Shown here: one piece after another, positions 1-8,617 of the stretch
How positions within the stretch are numbered: the first letter of the stretch is position 1
How the letters are laid out: every line of letters starts with the position of its first letter
Program-made: the position numbers and the translations under genes
Notes under the pieces: generated by a model
The model's database searches: none
Seen by the model: only the letters and a program-made list of their open reading frames with translations
Told to the model about the DNA's origin: nothing
Assembly (NCBI RefSeq): GCF_027568575.1
Contig: NZ_JANUVP010000001.1
Source: Caldifermentibacillus hisashii
Lineage (GTDB): Bacteria; Bacillota; Bacilli; Bacillales; Caldibacillaceae
Length of the DNA stretch: 64,000 nt
Reading direction: 5' to 3' (one strand)

Positions 1-70
1 ACTTAATTCTTAAAATTTCCAACTACGTCGAATTCGCTTCTTTGCTGGAAATTTATACTTTCTTAACGTA
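1..70 (+). repeat. Dispersed repeat family A, partial copy at window edge
   Basis: This stretch is nearly identical to 54109-54178 and clearly similar to 37553-37622; the shared core includes ctacgtcgaattcgcttctt and tgctggaaatttatac. It is the right half of a non-coding element whose left half, carrying a CTCGGC-GACT-GCCGAG hairpin, is seen in full at 54047-54180. The left half of this copy would lie outside the window. The remaining bases up to the lipoprotein gene (71-229) show nothing recognisable. Confidence 0.8.
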
Positions 71-247
71 CAAAAAAGGGGGGTGCTCGCTTAAAATTTC
101 CGACGAGAATAAGTCTGTCGTCAAAAATGGAGTTTTATGGAGTTTTTGCCTTAAAATGGTGACAAGAACGGGTTTCGTCAATTTTATTGATTTTCTAAGG
201 TATGAAACGTAAGTAATAAAAATTCCGAGATGGAGGGGGGATGTATT

Positions 248-571
248 TTGATCAGGAAAATTTGGATTTTATTTTCAAGCTTTTTAATCATTCTGCTCAT
301 TGCATGTAATAATACTGACAATAAACCAATAACGAGTGACGTTACATCCACATTTACAGGAACTATTACTGAAATATATGATCAAACTGCTCTTGTTCAT
401 ATTGACGAAGGGGAAATCACTAAATCCGGAAGCAGAGTACATGTGGATCTTTCAAAGAATAGTGAAACCACTTTTCATGTCGGGGATAAAGTTAAAGTCG
501 GGTATGACGGAGAAGTGCGTGAATCTGACCCACTTCAAATCAATGTGGTGTTTATTGAAAAAGTTGAATGA
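248..571 (+). CDS. Small lipoprotein, DUF3221/YobA-like
   Basis: A 107-residue protein with a lysine-arginine start, one hydrophobic segment and a lipobox (LLIAC, cysteine at about residue 20), so it should be lipid-anchored outside the membrane. The remainder is a small beta-rich domain containing the pattern FTGTITEIYDQTALVHID and a later GDKVKVGYDG, as in DUF3221 proteins, whose function is unknown. The start is taken as the TTG at 248 because GGAGGGGGG (232-240) lies 7 bases before it; the upstream ATG at 230 lies inside that ribosome binding site. It stands alone, with a weak hairpin downstream. The family call is a recognition by pattern, not by search. Confidence 0.7.
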   Translation: MIRKIWILFSSFLIILLIACNNTDNKPITSDVTSTFTGTITEIYDQTALVHIDEGEITKSGSRVHVDLSKNSETTFHVGDKVKVGYDGEVRESDPLQINVVFIEKVE

Positions 572-635
572 TTATTCTTTAGAAAAAGACCCTATGTGCA
601 TAATCAACGCAGTCACAACAAAAGAATGAAAAAAC

Positions 636-665
636 GGGAAACTCATAAACCAAAGTTTCCCTTCT
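636..665 (+). terminator. Probable terminator after the lipoprotein gene
   Basis: The inverted repeat GGGAAACT ... AGTTTCCC (8-bp stem, 10-base loop) is followed by a short T-rich run. The weak T tract limits certainty. Confidence 0.45.
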
Positions 666-804
666 TGCAGATATTGCAGAACTTAGAATTAAGTGTGATC
701 CCACAATCACATAAATCAATTCATTACTTCATGTTAATGTTCTCACTTTTTCGTTGCATTAGTTCCAAATTTTTCCAGATTTAGGACTAAGGTCAACGAT
801 GAAA

Positions 805-1269
805 TTATTCTCTTTCTCTTGCTTTCTGTGTATCTCGAACATTCTTCTGAACCGTTATAGCAGCAAATAAACTTAATATAAATGCCATTCCGTAAAAACC
901 CTTTTCACTTAAAGTAATACTTCCTGCATTATATAAACCAATTGCCATTAAAGAAATAGCTACAATCATTGCAAACCAGCTAATCCCGAAATAAATACTG
1001 GTAACCGGTATTCCTTCATCCTTATCTCTTACAGCTTTTTGCAAAGATACAGCCGCATATAGTCCAAACACTAAAACGGCAAAATAATACCCTTTCTCAT
1101 TCAATTGCATCGTTGCATTATACAAGCCTATCAAATATGATATAATGCCCAACAACAATGCCGCCCAAGATGCACCTTTAAATGCGGCAGTAGGTTCCCC
1201 TTCTCTCCTTTCATATTTATGGTTAGGCTTTTTTTCTGTCTCCAAGTTATTTTCTTGATTTTCAAACAT
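805..1269 (-). CDS. YiaA/YiaB-type inner-membrane protein
   Basis: A 154-residue membrane protein with a charged 28-residue N-terminus followed by two similar halves. Each half has two hydrophobic helices and the shared pattern 'GLYNA... EKGYY/EKGFY ... A(A/I)(V/T)(S/V)QK.VRD', which is the repeated two-helix yiaA/B domain. The function of this family is not established. GGGAGGAAGTGAA precedes the ATG at 1269. It is a single gene without an operon partner. The duplication within the protein is visible directly; the family name is from recognition of the motif. Confidence 0.8.
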   Translation of the reverse strand: MFENQENNLETEKKPNHKYERREGEPTAAFKGASWAALLLGIISYLIGLYNATMQLNEKGYYFAVLVFGLYAAVSLQKAVRDKDEGIPVTSIYFGISWFAMIVAISLMAIGLYNAGSITLSEKGFYGMAFILSLFAAITVQKNVRDTQKARERE

Positions 1270-1751
1270 TTCACTTCCTCCCTTTCACAAAATATATGTA
1301 TCAATCATGAAAAAAGAGCACTCATTATTCCGAAAGACACATTGAGTGATCTTAATAAAAATAACTAAAATTAAAATATAATTATATTTTACAAAATTGA
1401 TAAATATTAATACATTGGATATTATATTTTAAATTAATTAATTCTTCAAGTATTATTAGGGCTGTCCATTTTCGAAAATATTTTTTCATTTCATAATTTG
1501 CAACCTCCGAACATGCCCCATCCAAGGACCAATCGTAAAAACAGAGAAAAAGAAACAATAAAACTCGGTACGTTTGACCTACATAATATTTTGCATAATT
1601 ATTTTTTATAATCTTTTACTTATAAATTTTTTCGTTTATAATTTATTGTTGATTAGCACCCAAAAATTCGATTTTCCAAATTTCGTACATGGTTTTTATT
1701 TGTTTGTCTGGACGAAACTTTTTGAGGCTAATCAGCTTTTCATTCTCCACC
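1270..1751. other. Long AT-rich intergenic region
   Basis: About 480 bases, strongly AT-rich, between the YiaA-like gene start and the end of the YhgE-like gene. No convincing coding frame, RNA or repeat was found. It probably carries the promoter of the YiaA-like gene and the end of the YhgE-like transcript. Confidence 0.5.
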
Positions 1752-3908
1752 TTAATGAAAGATACCTGACTCTTTTGCCTTTCTTCTTAAACTTTTTGTC
1801 TTTTCGTTAATAAGATTTTTTAGATAACCACCAAAAATGAAGGCAAACAATCCAAAAATTAGAAGATAAAGAAGATCAATTCCAACTCTTCTCCATAGAA
1901 TACCACCCGTTGCCTCACGCATAGTATCAATTGCATATGTGAAGGGCAAGAACGGGTTTATTTTTTGGAAAAACTCAGGTAATAACACGACTGGATAGGT
2001 TCCTCCCGATCCTGCAATTTGAAGTACTAACATAATAATTGCTAAGGCTTTCCCGACATCGCCAAAAACGGAAACTAAAGTATACACAATCGTTATAAAA
2101 ATAACACTACAAAAAATCCCAAATAAAACAAACCAAAAAGGTTCAACAAGTTTCACATGTAGTATAAATATATCTCCTAATGTCACAATTATTGACTGAA
2201 GAAATCCAATACTTAAAAACGTTAATAAACGACCGATATATATCTCTTTTGTTTTAAATCCTTCTGTATGATGAATATCTGTGGATATAAGCGAGATTAA
2301 TAATAACCCACCGACCCAAATTGCAAGTACTGTATAAAATGGAGTCATTCCCGTTCCATAATTTGGAATAGAAAAGACACTATTTTCTTTTAATTTAACA
2401 GGTTCAGCAAAAAAATTTTTTTCTGATTCCGGGTCATGTTGAAGGAGATCAATAATTTCATTAATATCTGTTTCACCTTTTATTTTTCGTAATTTATCAG
2501 CTAGATGTATCACTTTATCGTTAATAAACGGAAATTGATTTGTAACATAGGTGAGCATTTCTCGCCCTTCCGAGAGGTTTTTATCCGTTCGATTAAGTAC
2601 ACCCTGTACTTCCGGTAATGTTGATTGGATCTCAGTTAATATATTTCGTGCTTCCGTTAATGTTGATTTCACATCCCCTACCGTCTTCGTTATGAATGGT
2701 TCCAGTACATCTCGGTAATCTTTAGCAAACGCTTCTACATGACCTTTTATTGACTCTGCATTTCCTTTCATTGCTTTAAAAAATTTATCTATTTCATTTT
2801 GATGGTCTCGAATCAATGTATCTAATTGCTCTGCTTGATTTTTAAGTACTTGGTAATTCCCTTTTACATTATCCAAAGAAGATAATGCCTCATTTAATTC
2901 AGGTAGTTCTGTTTGGTTCAGGTCTTTTAGGTTATTTAATGTGGTTTCAATCGTTTCAATTGCTTGGCCAATGGATTCATTTTTCTCTATGATCGTTCGA
3001 CTCAACGATTGCTCCTTATCTGTCGGTATTGTTGATAAATCAATATTTTGTATTAATTCATTCGTTTTATCATGCAATTTTATGATTTTAGCGATATTTT
3101 GCTCGATTATAGGTTTCATTTCATCTAATCTTGCTTCGGCTTGGTCAATAAATTGTGAAGTATCATCTATAGTTCGTAGACTTTTATTTGTTGCTTCCTT
3201 TACTTGCGGCAAAATGGTTTTGGCTTTTGTTATCAATTGACTGGCTCGGTTTGCATCATTTGTTGTATTATTTAAAAGTTGGTAAATCTCCGGTAAATTA
3301 CTTTCAATTGTAAAGAGATAACTTTCAAATTTTTTAATATCAGGTAAGTTTTTTTGCAATTCAATTCCTAATTCGTTAAAAATATCGAAAATGGTCTTAT
3401 TTACAAGAGAAATAAAATTACTACTTATTTGTTGAACAATCACACTGGCACCTTTCTCTGTAATTTTTGGAGCAATCGCATTTATTTTCTCATTCACATA
3501 GTAATCTATTTCTGCTTTTTGCGGTTTTTTGCTTATTACTGTTGCCAACCGTTTTGAAAAATTTTCCGGTATAACAATGACAGCATAATAATCACCATAC
3601 TTCAGTTTTTCCATTGCTTTTTCGCGATTAACAAAGCGCCAACCCATTTTTTTATTGTCTTTTAATGTCTGGACTAGCTCATCGCCTACTTCAATTTTTT
3701 TCCCGCGAACTTCTGCCCCTTTATCTTCATTGACAACACCAATTGGAATTTGACCGGTTTGTCCATACGGATCCCAGGATGCTTTAATATTGAACCAAGC
3801 ATAAAGAGAAGGTAATATGATTAGCCCGGCGATAATGATTGCAGCAACCCAATTTGTACAAATACTTTTTATATCTTGAGTAAAAATCTTCCACCCATTT
3901 CTCATCAT
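1752..3908 (-). CDS. YhgE/Pip domain membrane protein, ABC-2 permease-like
   Basis: A 718-residue protein of the YhgE/Pip type. One N-terminal membrane helix (about residues 20-40) is followed by the conserved block LPSLYAWFNIKASWDPYGQT and a Pip domain, then a long helical, coiled-coil-rich external region (about 180-480), and about five or six C-terminal membrane helices of the ABC-2 permease type (about 525-700) ending in a basic tail. Family members are phage infection proteins (lactococcal Pip, a phage receptor; B. subtilis YueB is the related SPP1 receptor) or type VII secretion-linked proteins. No esx/yuk genes are near. The start ATG at 3908 follows GAGAGGTTATTA. Confidence 0.85.
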   Translation of the reverse strand: MMRNGWKIFTQDIKSICTNWVAAIIIAGLIILPSLYAWFNIKASWDPYGQTGQIPIGVVNEDKGAEVRGKKIEVGDELVQTLKDNKKMGWRFVNREKAMEKLKYGDYYAVIVIPENFSKRLATVISKKPQKAEIDYYVNEKINAIAPKITEKGASVIVQQISSNFISLVNKTIFDIFNELGIELQKNLPDIKKFESYLFTIESNLPEIYQLLNNTTNDANRASQLITKAKTILPQVKEATNKSLRTIDDTSQFIDQAEARLDEMKPIIEQNIAKIIKLHDKTNELIQNIDLSTIPTDKEQSLSRTIIEKNESIGQAIETIETTLNNLKDLNQTELPELNEALSSLDNVKGNYQVLKNQAEQLDTLIRDHQNEIDKFFKAMKGNAESIKGHVEAFAKDYRDVLEPFITKTVGDVKSTLTEARNILTEIQSTLPEVQGVLNRTDKNLSEGREMLTYVTNQFPFINDKVIHLADKLRKIKGETDINEIIDLLQHDPESEKNFFAEPVKLKENSVFSIPNYGTGMTPFYTVLAIWVGGLLLISLISTDIHHTEGFKTKEIYIGRLLTFLSIGFLQSIIVTLGDIFILHVKLVEPFWFVLFGIFCSVIFITIVYTLVSVFGDVGKALAIIMLVLQIAGSGGTYPVVLLPEFFQKINPFLPFTYAIDTMREATGGILWRRVGIDLLYLLIFGLFAFIFGGYLKNLINEKTKSLRRKAKESGIFH

Positions 3909-4506
3909 TAATAACCTCTCAGAAACGATATTTTATGTCAATTTACTAATAAATGCTTCCACTATCTTCCAAACATTTTTGGAAAGGCAGCTTTGATTAG
4001 TTTATCCTGTTGTTTCTGAATCATTAAAAGAAATAGGTACCATCTTTTGTCAAATTTTTTATTGAATTTTCCGGAACCCCCCTGAGGGAAATTGCCAAAA
4101 GCAAGGTAAAATGCGACGCCACTGAAAAACAATTCGAATAAGTTCACTTACACAGTATAAATTAGTATAAACCACAAAAACACGTCTAAATATGCTGTTT
4201 AGCAAGTAATTTTATAATTATTTACCGCTTTTTCAGTGACCTCGTAAAATGCCAATTAAGTGTTTTGAAAGGCGTCGTCACATCCCTGCTCCACCTTGCC
4301 TATCAGATCTGCAATTCACTTTTACGTCTTGCACCATACTAAAATAGTTAAAACCTAAAATTACATATAATTGTTTTGGAATAGGACAAAAAATTGACCG
4401 TTGGGATGATGTACTTATTAATTTTGGTATTTGATCGTGCAAGTTTAACTTAATTTGTTACAGAAGTTTTTATCGGTAGGGAATGATACGAGGCGCTTAG
4501 GCATAG
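3909..4506. other. Intergenic region between the YhgE-like gene and the PTS operon
   Basis: About 600 bases with no supported gene. A 61-codon frame at 3962-4147 lacks a ribosome binding site and was not accepted. A 10-base inverted repeat (cactgaaaaa near 4121 and tttttcagtg near 4231) is visible, which could be debris of a mobile element. Nothing else is recognised. Confidence 0.45.
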
Positions 4507-4507
4507 A

Positions 4508-4555
4508 AAAAGCACCTCCTTATAATGATAGTCCTATCATATAAGGAGATGCTTT
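4508..4555 (-). terminator. Terminator of the manXYZ operon
   Basis: A 16-bp near-perfect stem, aaagcacctccttata paired with tataaggagatgcttt, with a T run on the minus strand after the stem. It lies 30 bases past the manZ stop. Confidence 0.85.
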
Positions 4556-4584
4556 ATGCTTTGTTTGAATTCGTCTTATAACTA

Positions 4585-5496
4585 TTACATTAAGTGGATT
4601 AAGTGGAAGACGATACCAACCACGAACAATCCTAGAATCATAACAATTGGAGAAACTTTCTTCTTAAGTAACCACATGCAAAGAAGTGTTAACAGCAAAC
4701 CGGCTAAACCAGGAATTAAGCTATCTAAGTTGTTTTGTAAAGTTGTTACTTTCACATCACTCAATGAAAGACCTGCAGCTTGCTGTTCCAAAGCAGTTCT
4801 AATTCCTTCCGCTCCAGAAGGTAATTTATCCCAATCAATATAAGCGCCTTTGTCAAGTTTTACTTCAGATACTACTGGCGTGAATTGTACAGATACCCAT
4901 CGGTTAACTAATGAACCAAGGATGAACATACCGAGGATCGATGCACCTTTTGTAATATCTTGCAGCAATCCGCCAGATAAGTCGTCAGTAATTCTTGAAC
5001 CGGCTTTATAACCAAATTCTTGCGTATACCACATAAACAGCATACGAATAACGTTCCAAAGAACAAAGTAAAGAATTGGTCCAAGTATGTTTCCGGTCAT
5101 TGCAAGAGAAGCTGCTAATGCACCAAGGATTGGTTTTACCGTGAACCAGAAAACCGGATCTCCAATACCTGCTAAAGGTCCCATCATCCCGACTTTAACC
5201 CCTTGAATGGCTACATCATCAACAGGGGCGCCATTTGCACGTTCTTCTTCAAGTGCTAAAGTAACACCTATTATAGGTGAAGCTACGTACGGGTGAGTGT
5301 TAAAGAACTCCAAATGACGTTGTAGTGCAGCTGCACGATCTTCTTTTGTTTTATATAATTTTTTGATGGCTGGAATCATTGTAAATGCCCAACCACCGTT
5401 TTGCATACGTTCATAGTTCCAAGAACCTTGAATGAAAGTTGAACGCCACCAAATAGAAATACGATCTTTTTTAGATAATTTTATTTGTTCTGCCAT
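4585..5496 (-). CDS. manZ: PTS mannose-family EIID component
   Basis: A 303-residue EIID subunit of a mannose-type phosphotransferase system, part of the membrane channel that takes up and phosphorylates hexoses. Typical EIID features are visible: the N-terminal block RSTFIQGSWNYERMQ, then a large cytosolic stretch with HPYVASPIIGVTLALEEER and MMGPLAGIGDPVFWFTVKPI, and C-terminal hydrophobic segments near residues 260-300. The ATG at 5496 was chosen because AAGGAGG lies about 11 bases upstream and the family starts near MAEQIKLSKKD; the longer frame to 5529 runs into manY. It is the last gene of manXYZ, 19 bases after manY, and is followed by a strong terminator. Confidence 0.93.
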   Translation of the reverse strand: MAEQIKLSKKDRISIWWRSTFIQGSWNYERMQNGGWAFTMIPAIKKLYKTKEDRAAALQRHLEFFNTHPYVASPIIGVTLALEEERANGAPVDDVAIQGVKVGMMGPLAGIGDPVFWFTVKPILGALAASLAMTGNILGPILYFVLWNVIRMLFMWYTQEFGYKAGSRITDDLSGGLLQDITKGASILGMFILGSLVNRWVSVQFTPVVSEVKLDKGAYIDWDKLPSGAEGIRTALEQQAAGLSLSDVKVTTLQNNLDSLIPGLAGLLLTLLCMWLLKKKVSPIVMILGLFVVGIVFHLIHLM

Positions 5497-5515
5497 TTCT
5501 ATGTCCGCCTCCTTC

Positions 5516-6322
5516 TTAGTAATTATCAATAATGTCGCCTAATGGATCACCAAAATTACCGTTTCCTCCATTACCTGAACCGCCTTGTTTAGAAAGAGCA
5601 ATATAGATAAGTGCAAGAGCCACACCGATAGCACCAAGACCGATAAGTGTAATATCTGAAACAGTCGCTAATACGAAACCAATGGCAAAGAACGGCCAGA
5701 CTTCTTTTGTTGCCATCATGTTAATAACCATTGCATAACCAACGGCTACAACCATTCCCCCGCCGATTGCTAAACCATCTGTCAACCAATTTGGCATAGA
5801 TTCGAGCAAGTTTCTAACCGGACCTGCACCAATAGCCACAATTAATATAGCTGGAATTGCAATCCGCAATCCTTGCATACAGATAGCAATGATATGCCAA
5901 AATTCAACCTTTCTGAAGTTCCCCTCTTTAGCTGCAGCATCCATAAAGTGGACAAATGCTGTTGCAATCGTACGTACGATGATTGTCAACAATAAACCTG
6001 CAACTGCAAGCGGAACAGCAATCGCAATTGCAGAAGATACACCTTCTCGACCTTGTCCACCTAAAACTAAAATAATTGCGGATGCGACTGAGGCTAATGC
6101 AGCATCCGGTGCTACGGCAGCTCCGATGTTTGCCCAGCCTAAAGCGATCATTTGAAGGGTACCGCCTAAGATAAGACATGGTACTAAGTTTCCTGTTACT
6201 AAGCCGATTAGCGTACAGGCAATGATTGGTTGGTGGAAGTGGAATTCATCCAAAATTCCTTCCATACCGGCTAAAAACGCTACGATAAAGACTAATATTA
6301 TTTGAATAATATTCAGATCCAT
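5516..6322 (-). CDS. manY: PTS mannose-family EIIC component
   Basis: A 268-residue, highly hydrophobic EIIC permease of the mannose PTS family, forming the sugar channel with EIID. The N-terminal signature LAGMEGILDEFHFHQPIIACTL with the following GLVTGNL is characteristic, and about seven or eight hydrophobic segments follow. The C-terminus is a short Gly/Asn-rich tail (GGSGNGGNGNFGDP). It is the middle gene of the operon, 35 bases after manX. The sugar specificity (mannose, glucose, fructose or other) cannot be read from the sequence. Confidence 0.93.
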   Translation of the reverse strand: MDLNIIQIILVFIVAFLAGMEGILDEFHFHQPIIACTLIGLVTGNLVPCLILGGTLQMIALGWANIGAAVAPDAALASVASAIILVLGGQGREGVSSAIAIAVPLAVAGLLLTIIVRTIATAFVHFMDAAAKEGNFRKVEFWHIIAICMQGLRIAIPAILIVAIGAGPVRNLLESMPNWLTDGLAIGGGMVVAVGYAMVINMMATKEVWPFFAIGFVLATVSDITLIGLGAIGVALALIYIALSKQGGSGNGGNGNFGDPLGDIIDNY

Positions 6323-6357
6323 ATTATTAATCCTCCCTTTTCTTCTAATAATCAGGA

Positions 6358-7329
6358 TTATTTTTTCTTGTTTAACTCCTCTTGAGCCTTCTTGAGAATT
6401 GCATCCATGTCGCCTTTTGTATCGTTCGGAACTTTACGTACATCGAATTTCAAACCAAGTTCTTTTAACTTATTGAAAGTATCAATATCATCTTGGCTAA
6501 AGGCTAACACCTTATTCGGTTGAACTTTACCAGGTGAGTGTGCCATCGAACCAACATTAATTGTCTTTAATGGAACGCCACCTTCAACCGCTCTAAGCAC
6601 ATCTTGCGGGTTTTCAAAAAGAAGCATTGCGCGCTGGCCGCCGAAATGTTGATCATCTTTTGCAAGTTCGATCATTTTCTTGACAGGAACAACGTGTGCC
6701 TTGACTCCCGGTGGAGCAGCCTGTTTGATTAATTTCTTACGAAGATCATCCTTTGCTACCGCATCAGATACAATGATGATACGAGTAGGTTGTGTTGTTC
6801 TTGTCCAAGTAGTTGCTACTTGTCCGTGAAGTAAACGAGTGTCAATTCGTGCCAACACGTATTCAAATTTACCAGGGGCACCTGCATTTGATGGTCGACG
6901 AGCAGATGCAGCAGATGGTGTTGCCGGTTCTAATTCTTCAGGTCTTACTTTAACCCCTTCTTTAGCTGTGTCCAAAATATGTGCAGCAATTTCACGTGCT
7001 GAGTTCATGGATAAGCGTGATGCAAAAACTTCAATCAACATTGGCAAGTTCATACCAGCAACAATTGCCCATTTGTCTTTGTGTTCTTCAAACAAGCTAT
7101 TTGCCTGGTTGAAAGGAGTTCCACCCCAAAGATCGACTAAAAATAATATTTCGTCTTGGTTGTCGAAAGAGGCGATTGCTTCTTTCATTTTTGCTTTTAC
7201 ATCATCAGGTCCTTCGCTTGGCATCAATGTAACTGCTTTTACATTTTCTTGTTTTCCAAAGATCATCTCTCCGGATTGCAAGATACCATTGGCGAAATCA
7301 CCGTGACTAGCAATGATAATTCCTACCAT
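6358..7329 (-). CDS. manX: PTS mannose-family EIIAB fusion
   Basis: A 323-residue cytosolic EIIAB protein. The EIIA domain (1-130) has the phosphorylatable histidine at about residue 9 (IIIASHGDFANG) and LVDLWGGTPFN; an Ala/Pro/Ser-rich linker (about 130-152) joins it to an EIIB domain whose active histidine is in ARIDTRLLHGQV (about residue 168). Phosphate passes from HPr to IIA to IIB to the incoming sugar. The start ATG at 7329 follows AGAGGAGGTAAG; the longer frame to 7386 has no such site. It is the first gene of manXYZ. A cre-like sequence and a large imperfect palindrome lie upstream, so catabolite control and a structured leader are plausible. No adjacent LevR/ManR-type regulator is present. 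Confidence 0.93.
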   Translation of the reverse strand: MVGIIIASHGDFANGILQSGEMIFGKQENVKAVTLMPSEGPDDVKAKMKEAIASFDNQDEILFLVDLWGGTPFNQANSLFEEHKDKWAIVAGMNLPMLIEVFASRLSMNSAREIAAHILDTAKEGVKVRPEELEPATPSAASARRPSNAGAPGKFEYVLARIDTRLLHGQVATTWTRTTQPTRIIIVSDAVAKDDLRKKLIKQAAPPGVKAHVVPVKKMIELAKDDQHFGGQRAMLLFENPQDVLRAVEGGVPLKTINVGSMAHSPGKVQPNKVLAFSQDDIDTFNKLKELGLKFDVRKVPNDTKGDMDAILKKAQEELNKKK

Positions 7330-7418
7330 CTTCTTACCTCCTCTATGATTATTGGTACAGTAAAAGGACATGGTAAAATCTACCAAAGTACTTTTTTAGC
7401 TGTATCTTTTCAGCTCAT

Positions 7419-7432
7419 CTAAAGCGATTACA
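7419..7432 (-). promoter_or_regulatory. Possible cre (CcpA) site upstream of manX
   Basis: The minus-strand sequence TGTAATCGCTTTAG matches 11 of 14 positions of the usual cre consensus (TGWAARCGYTWNCA), about 90 bases before the manX start. CcpA control of PTS genes is well established; that this site is used is inference. Confidence 0.35.
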
Positions 7433-7450
7433 GTTTCAACTAAAAACAAA

Positions 7451-7540
7451 AAAGCATGAGTAAAAAGCCGATTAAAATGAAGTTATGTTTATAGAATGCC
7501 CATAATTTTCATTTCAATCAAAACTATTCACTCATGCCTG
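7451..7540 (-). repeat. Large imperfect inverted repeat in the manX upstream region
   Basis: The two arms 7452-7487 and 7499-7539 are imperfect reverse complements over about 36-38 bases (outer core GCATGAGT / ACTCATGC, inner core ATTAAAATGAAGTTATG / CATAATTTTCATTTCAAT) around a roughly 11-base loop. As RNA on the minus strand it would make one long hairpin 120-210 bases before manX. No T run follows, so it is not a standard terminator. Confidence 0.7.
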
Positions 7541-7830
7541 ATCGAATCAGTAACACGTAAAATATAATAGCTAAAGTATTCAATTGTTTTTTGCAAACAC
7601 TGTAAATAAAGGAACGATAAACAGCTTTTGCAACAAATAGATTCTTTTTAAATGTTCAAAGTATCACTTTAATGAGCTTCCATAGAGATTATAGCACACC
7701 AAATATTCTTCTTTCAAGAGGAAAAATATTTTCTGTGTTTTCCTCCCTATCGAATTTTCATCTTTGCTAGAAGTATACCCTATCACGTTTAAAACAAAGT
7801 TCTTCTAACCTGTCTTGCCATGTAAAATAA

Positions 7831-8202
7831 TTACTTTTTAAATTTACTCTTTAGGCCGCGTTTAACAACATCAAAGAAACTTAATGATTGGACCATTTGT
7901 TTCGGGTCAACGTATTCACGAATTGCCCGCAATACTTTTTTTGGTTCTTTTGAGGAAAAGGAAAACGTTCCATTTCGCTTCGTTTGGATCGCGTAACGCG
8001 GGATCCATTTCCCTTTGAACATGACGGAAGCGATCACGTAATCAACTTCTTCCCATGGAATTTGAATAAACTTACGGGCATCACGATCATTGTAGAATTC
8101 AAATCCCTTGTCTCCGATCATGATCTTGCCATACTCCGGAAGTCCCAAATGCGAGGTTGCATCAATAACTAAATCGACTTTTGTATTGATTGATTGGACC
8201 AT
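7831..8202 (-). CDS. manO: DUF956 family protein, ManO
   Basis: A 123-residue soluble protein of the DUF956 (ManO) family, almost always found beside mannose-family PTS genes in Firmicutes. The pattern GLPEYGKIMIGDKGFEFYN with the later IQIPWEEVDYVIASV and a basic C-terminus is characteristic. It is assumed to modulate or accompany the mannose PTS; its exact job is unknown. GGAG precedes the ATG at 8202. It lies upstream of manX on the same strand, with about 500 bases between, and has its own promoter. In many relatives manO follows manZ instead. Confidence 0.88.
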   Translation of the reverse strand: MVQSINTKVDLVIDATSHLGLPEYGKIMIGDKGFEFYNDRDARKFIQIPWEEVDYVIASVMFKGKWIPRYAIQTKRNGTFSFSSKEPKKVLRAIREYVDPKQMVQSLSFFDVVKRGLKSKFKK

Positions 8203-8236
8203 TTAATCTGCTCCATTTCTTTCTCTTAATAAAAAT

Positions 8237-8265
8237 ATTATACTGTGTCTTCTTACTTTAAGCAA
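8237..8265 (-). promoter_or_regulatory. Sigma-A promoter of manO
   Basis: On the minus strand, -35 TTGCTT (8260-8265), a 17-base spacer and -10 TATAAT (8237-8242). It lies about 35 bases upstream of the manO start. Confidence 0.65.
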
Positions 8266-8366
8266 AAAATATTTTGGGACGATAACAAGAAATTGAAGCA
8301 AGGAGAAAAGTTAACTTAATCATTTACTTCCCCTTTTTGATACACAATGTATCATTTTGGTCACTC

Positions 8367-8482
8367 TTATCGCATTGATTCAACTGGATCAAGTCTTGAT
8401 GCCTTATTCGCAGGCAAAATACCAAATATAACACCAATTATCATAGAGAAGAGCATTCCACCGATGATTACCGGCCAATGCC
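8367..8482 (-). pseudogene. C-terminal remnant of a MacB/FtsX-type ABC permease
   Basis: The minus strand reads about 38 codons, HWPVIIGGMLFSMIIGVIFG then ILPANKASRLDPVESMR and a stop. The final 'PA.KASRLDPVE.MR' is the hallmark C-terminus of MacB-type lipoprotein/antimicrobial exporter permeases, preceded by the last membrane helix. Upstream of 8482 the similarity ends abruptly in AT-rich sequence and then repeat family C; no start, ribosome binding site or rest of the permease exists. It is a decayed end left after a deletion. Confidence 0.85.
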
Positions 8483-8617
8483 CTTATATTGTATTGTATC
8501 CAAATCTGCCCTTATACTAAACAGGAACACAATGCCATTTTATGCGATATAAAACCCATACTTTCCTTAATTTCATATATAAGTTCTGAACAATTACGTC
8601 TTTCTCTTAGTGGGATG

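Noticed and set aside
1574..1810. 78-codon frame on the plus strand
   Set aside because: Phe/Leu/Asn-rich translation of AT-rich DNA without a ribosome binding site; overlaps the end of the YhgE-like gene.
3962..4147. 61-codon frame on the minus strand with a GTG start
   Set aside because: No ribosome binding site, low-information composition and no recognisable motif; it lies in a gene-poor gap.
7560..7640. Sigma-54 (-24/-12) promoter for manXYZ, common for mannose PTS operons
   Set aside because: TTGCA words occur on the minus strand but no matching GG element at -24, and no LevR/ManR-type activator gene is nearby.
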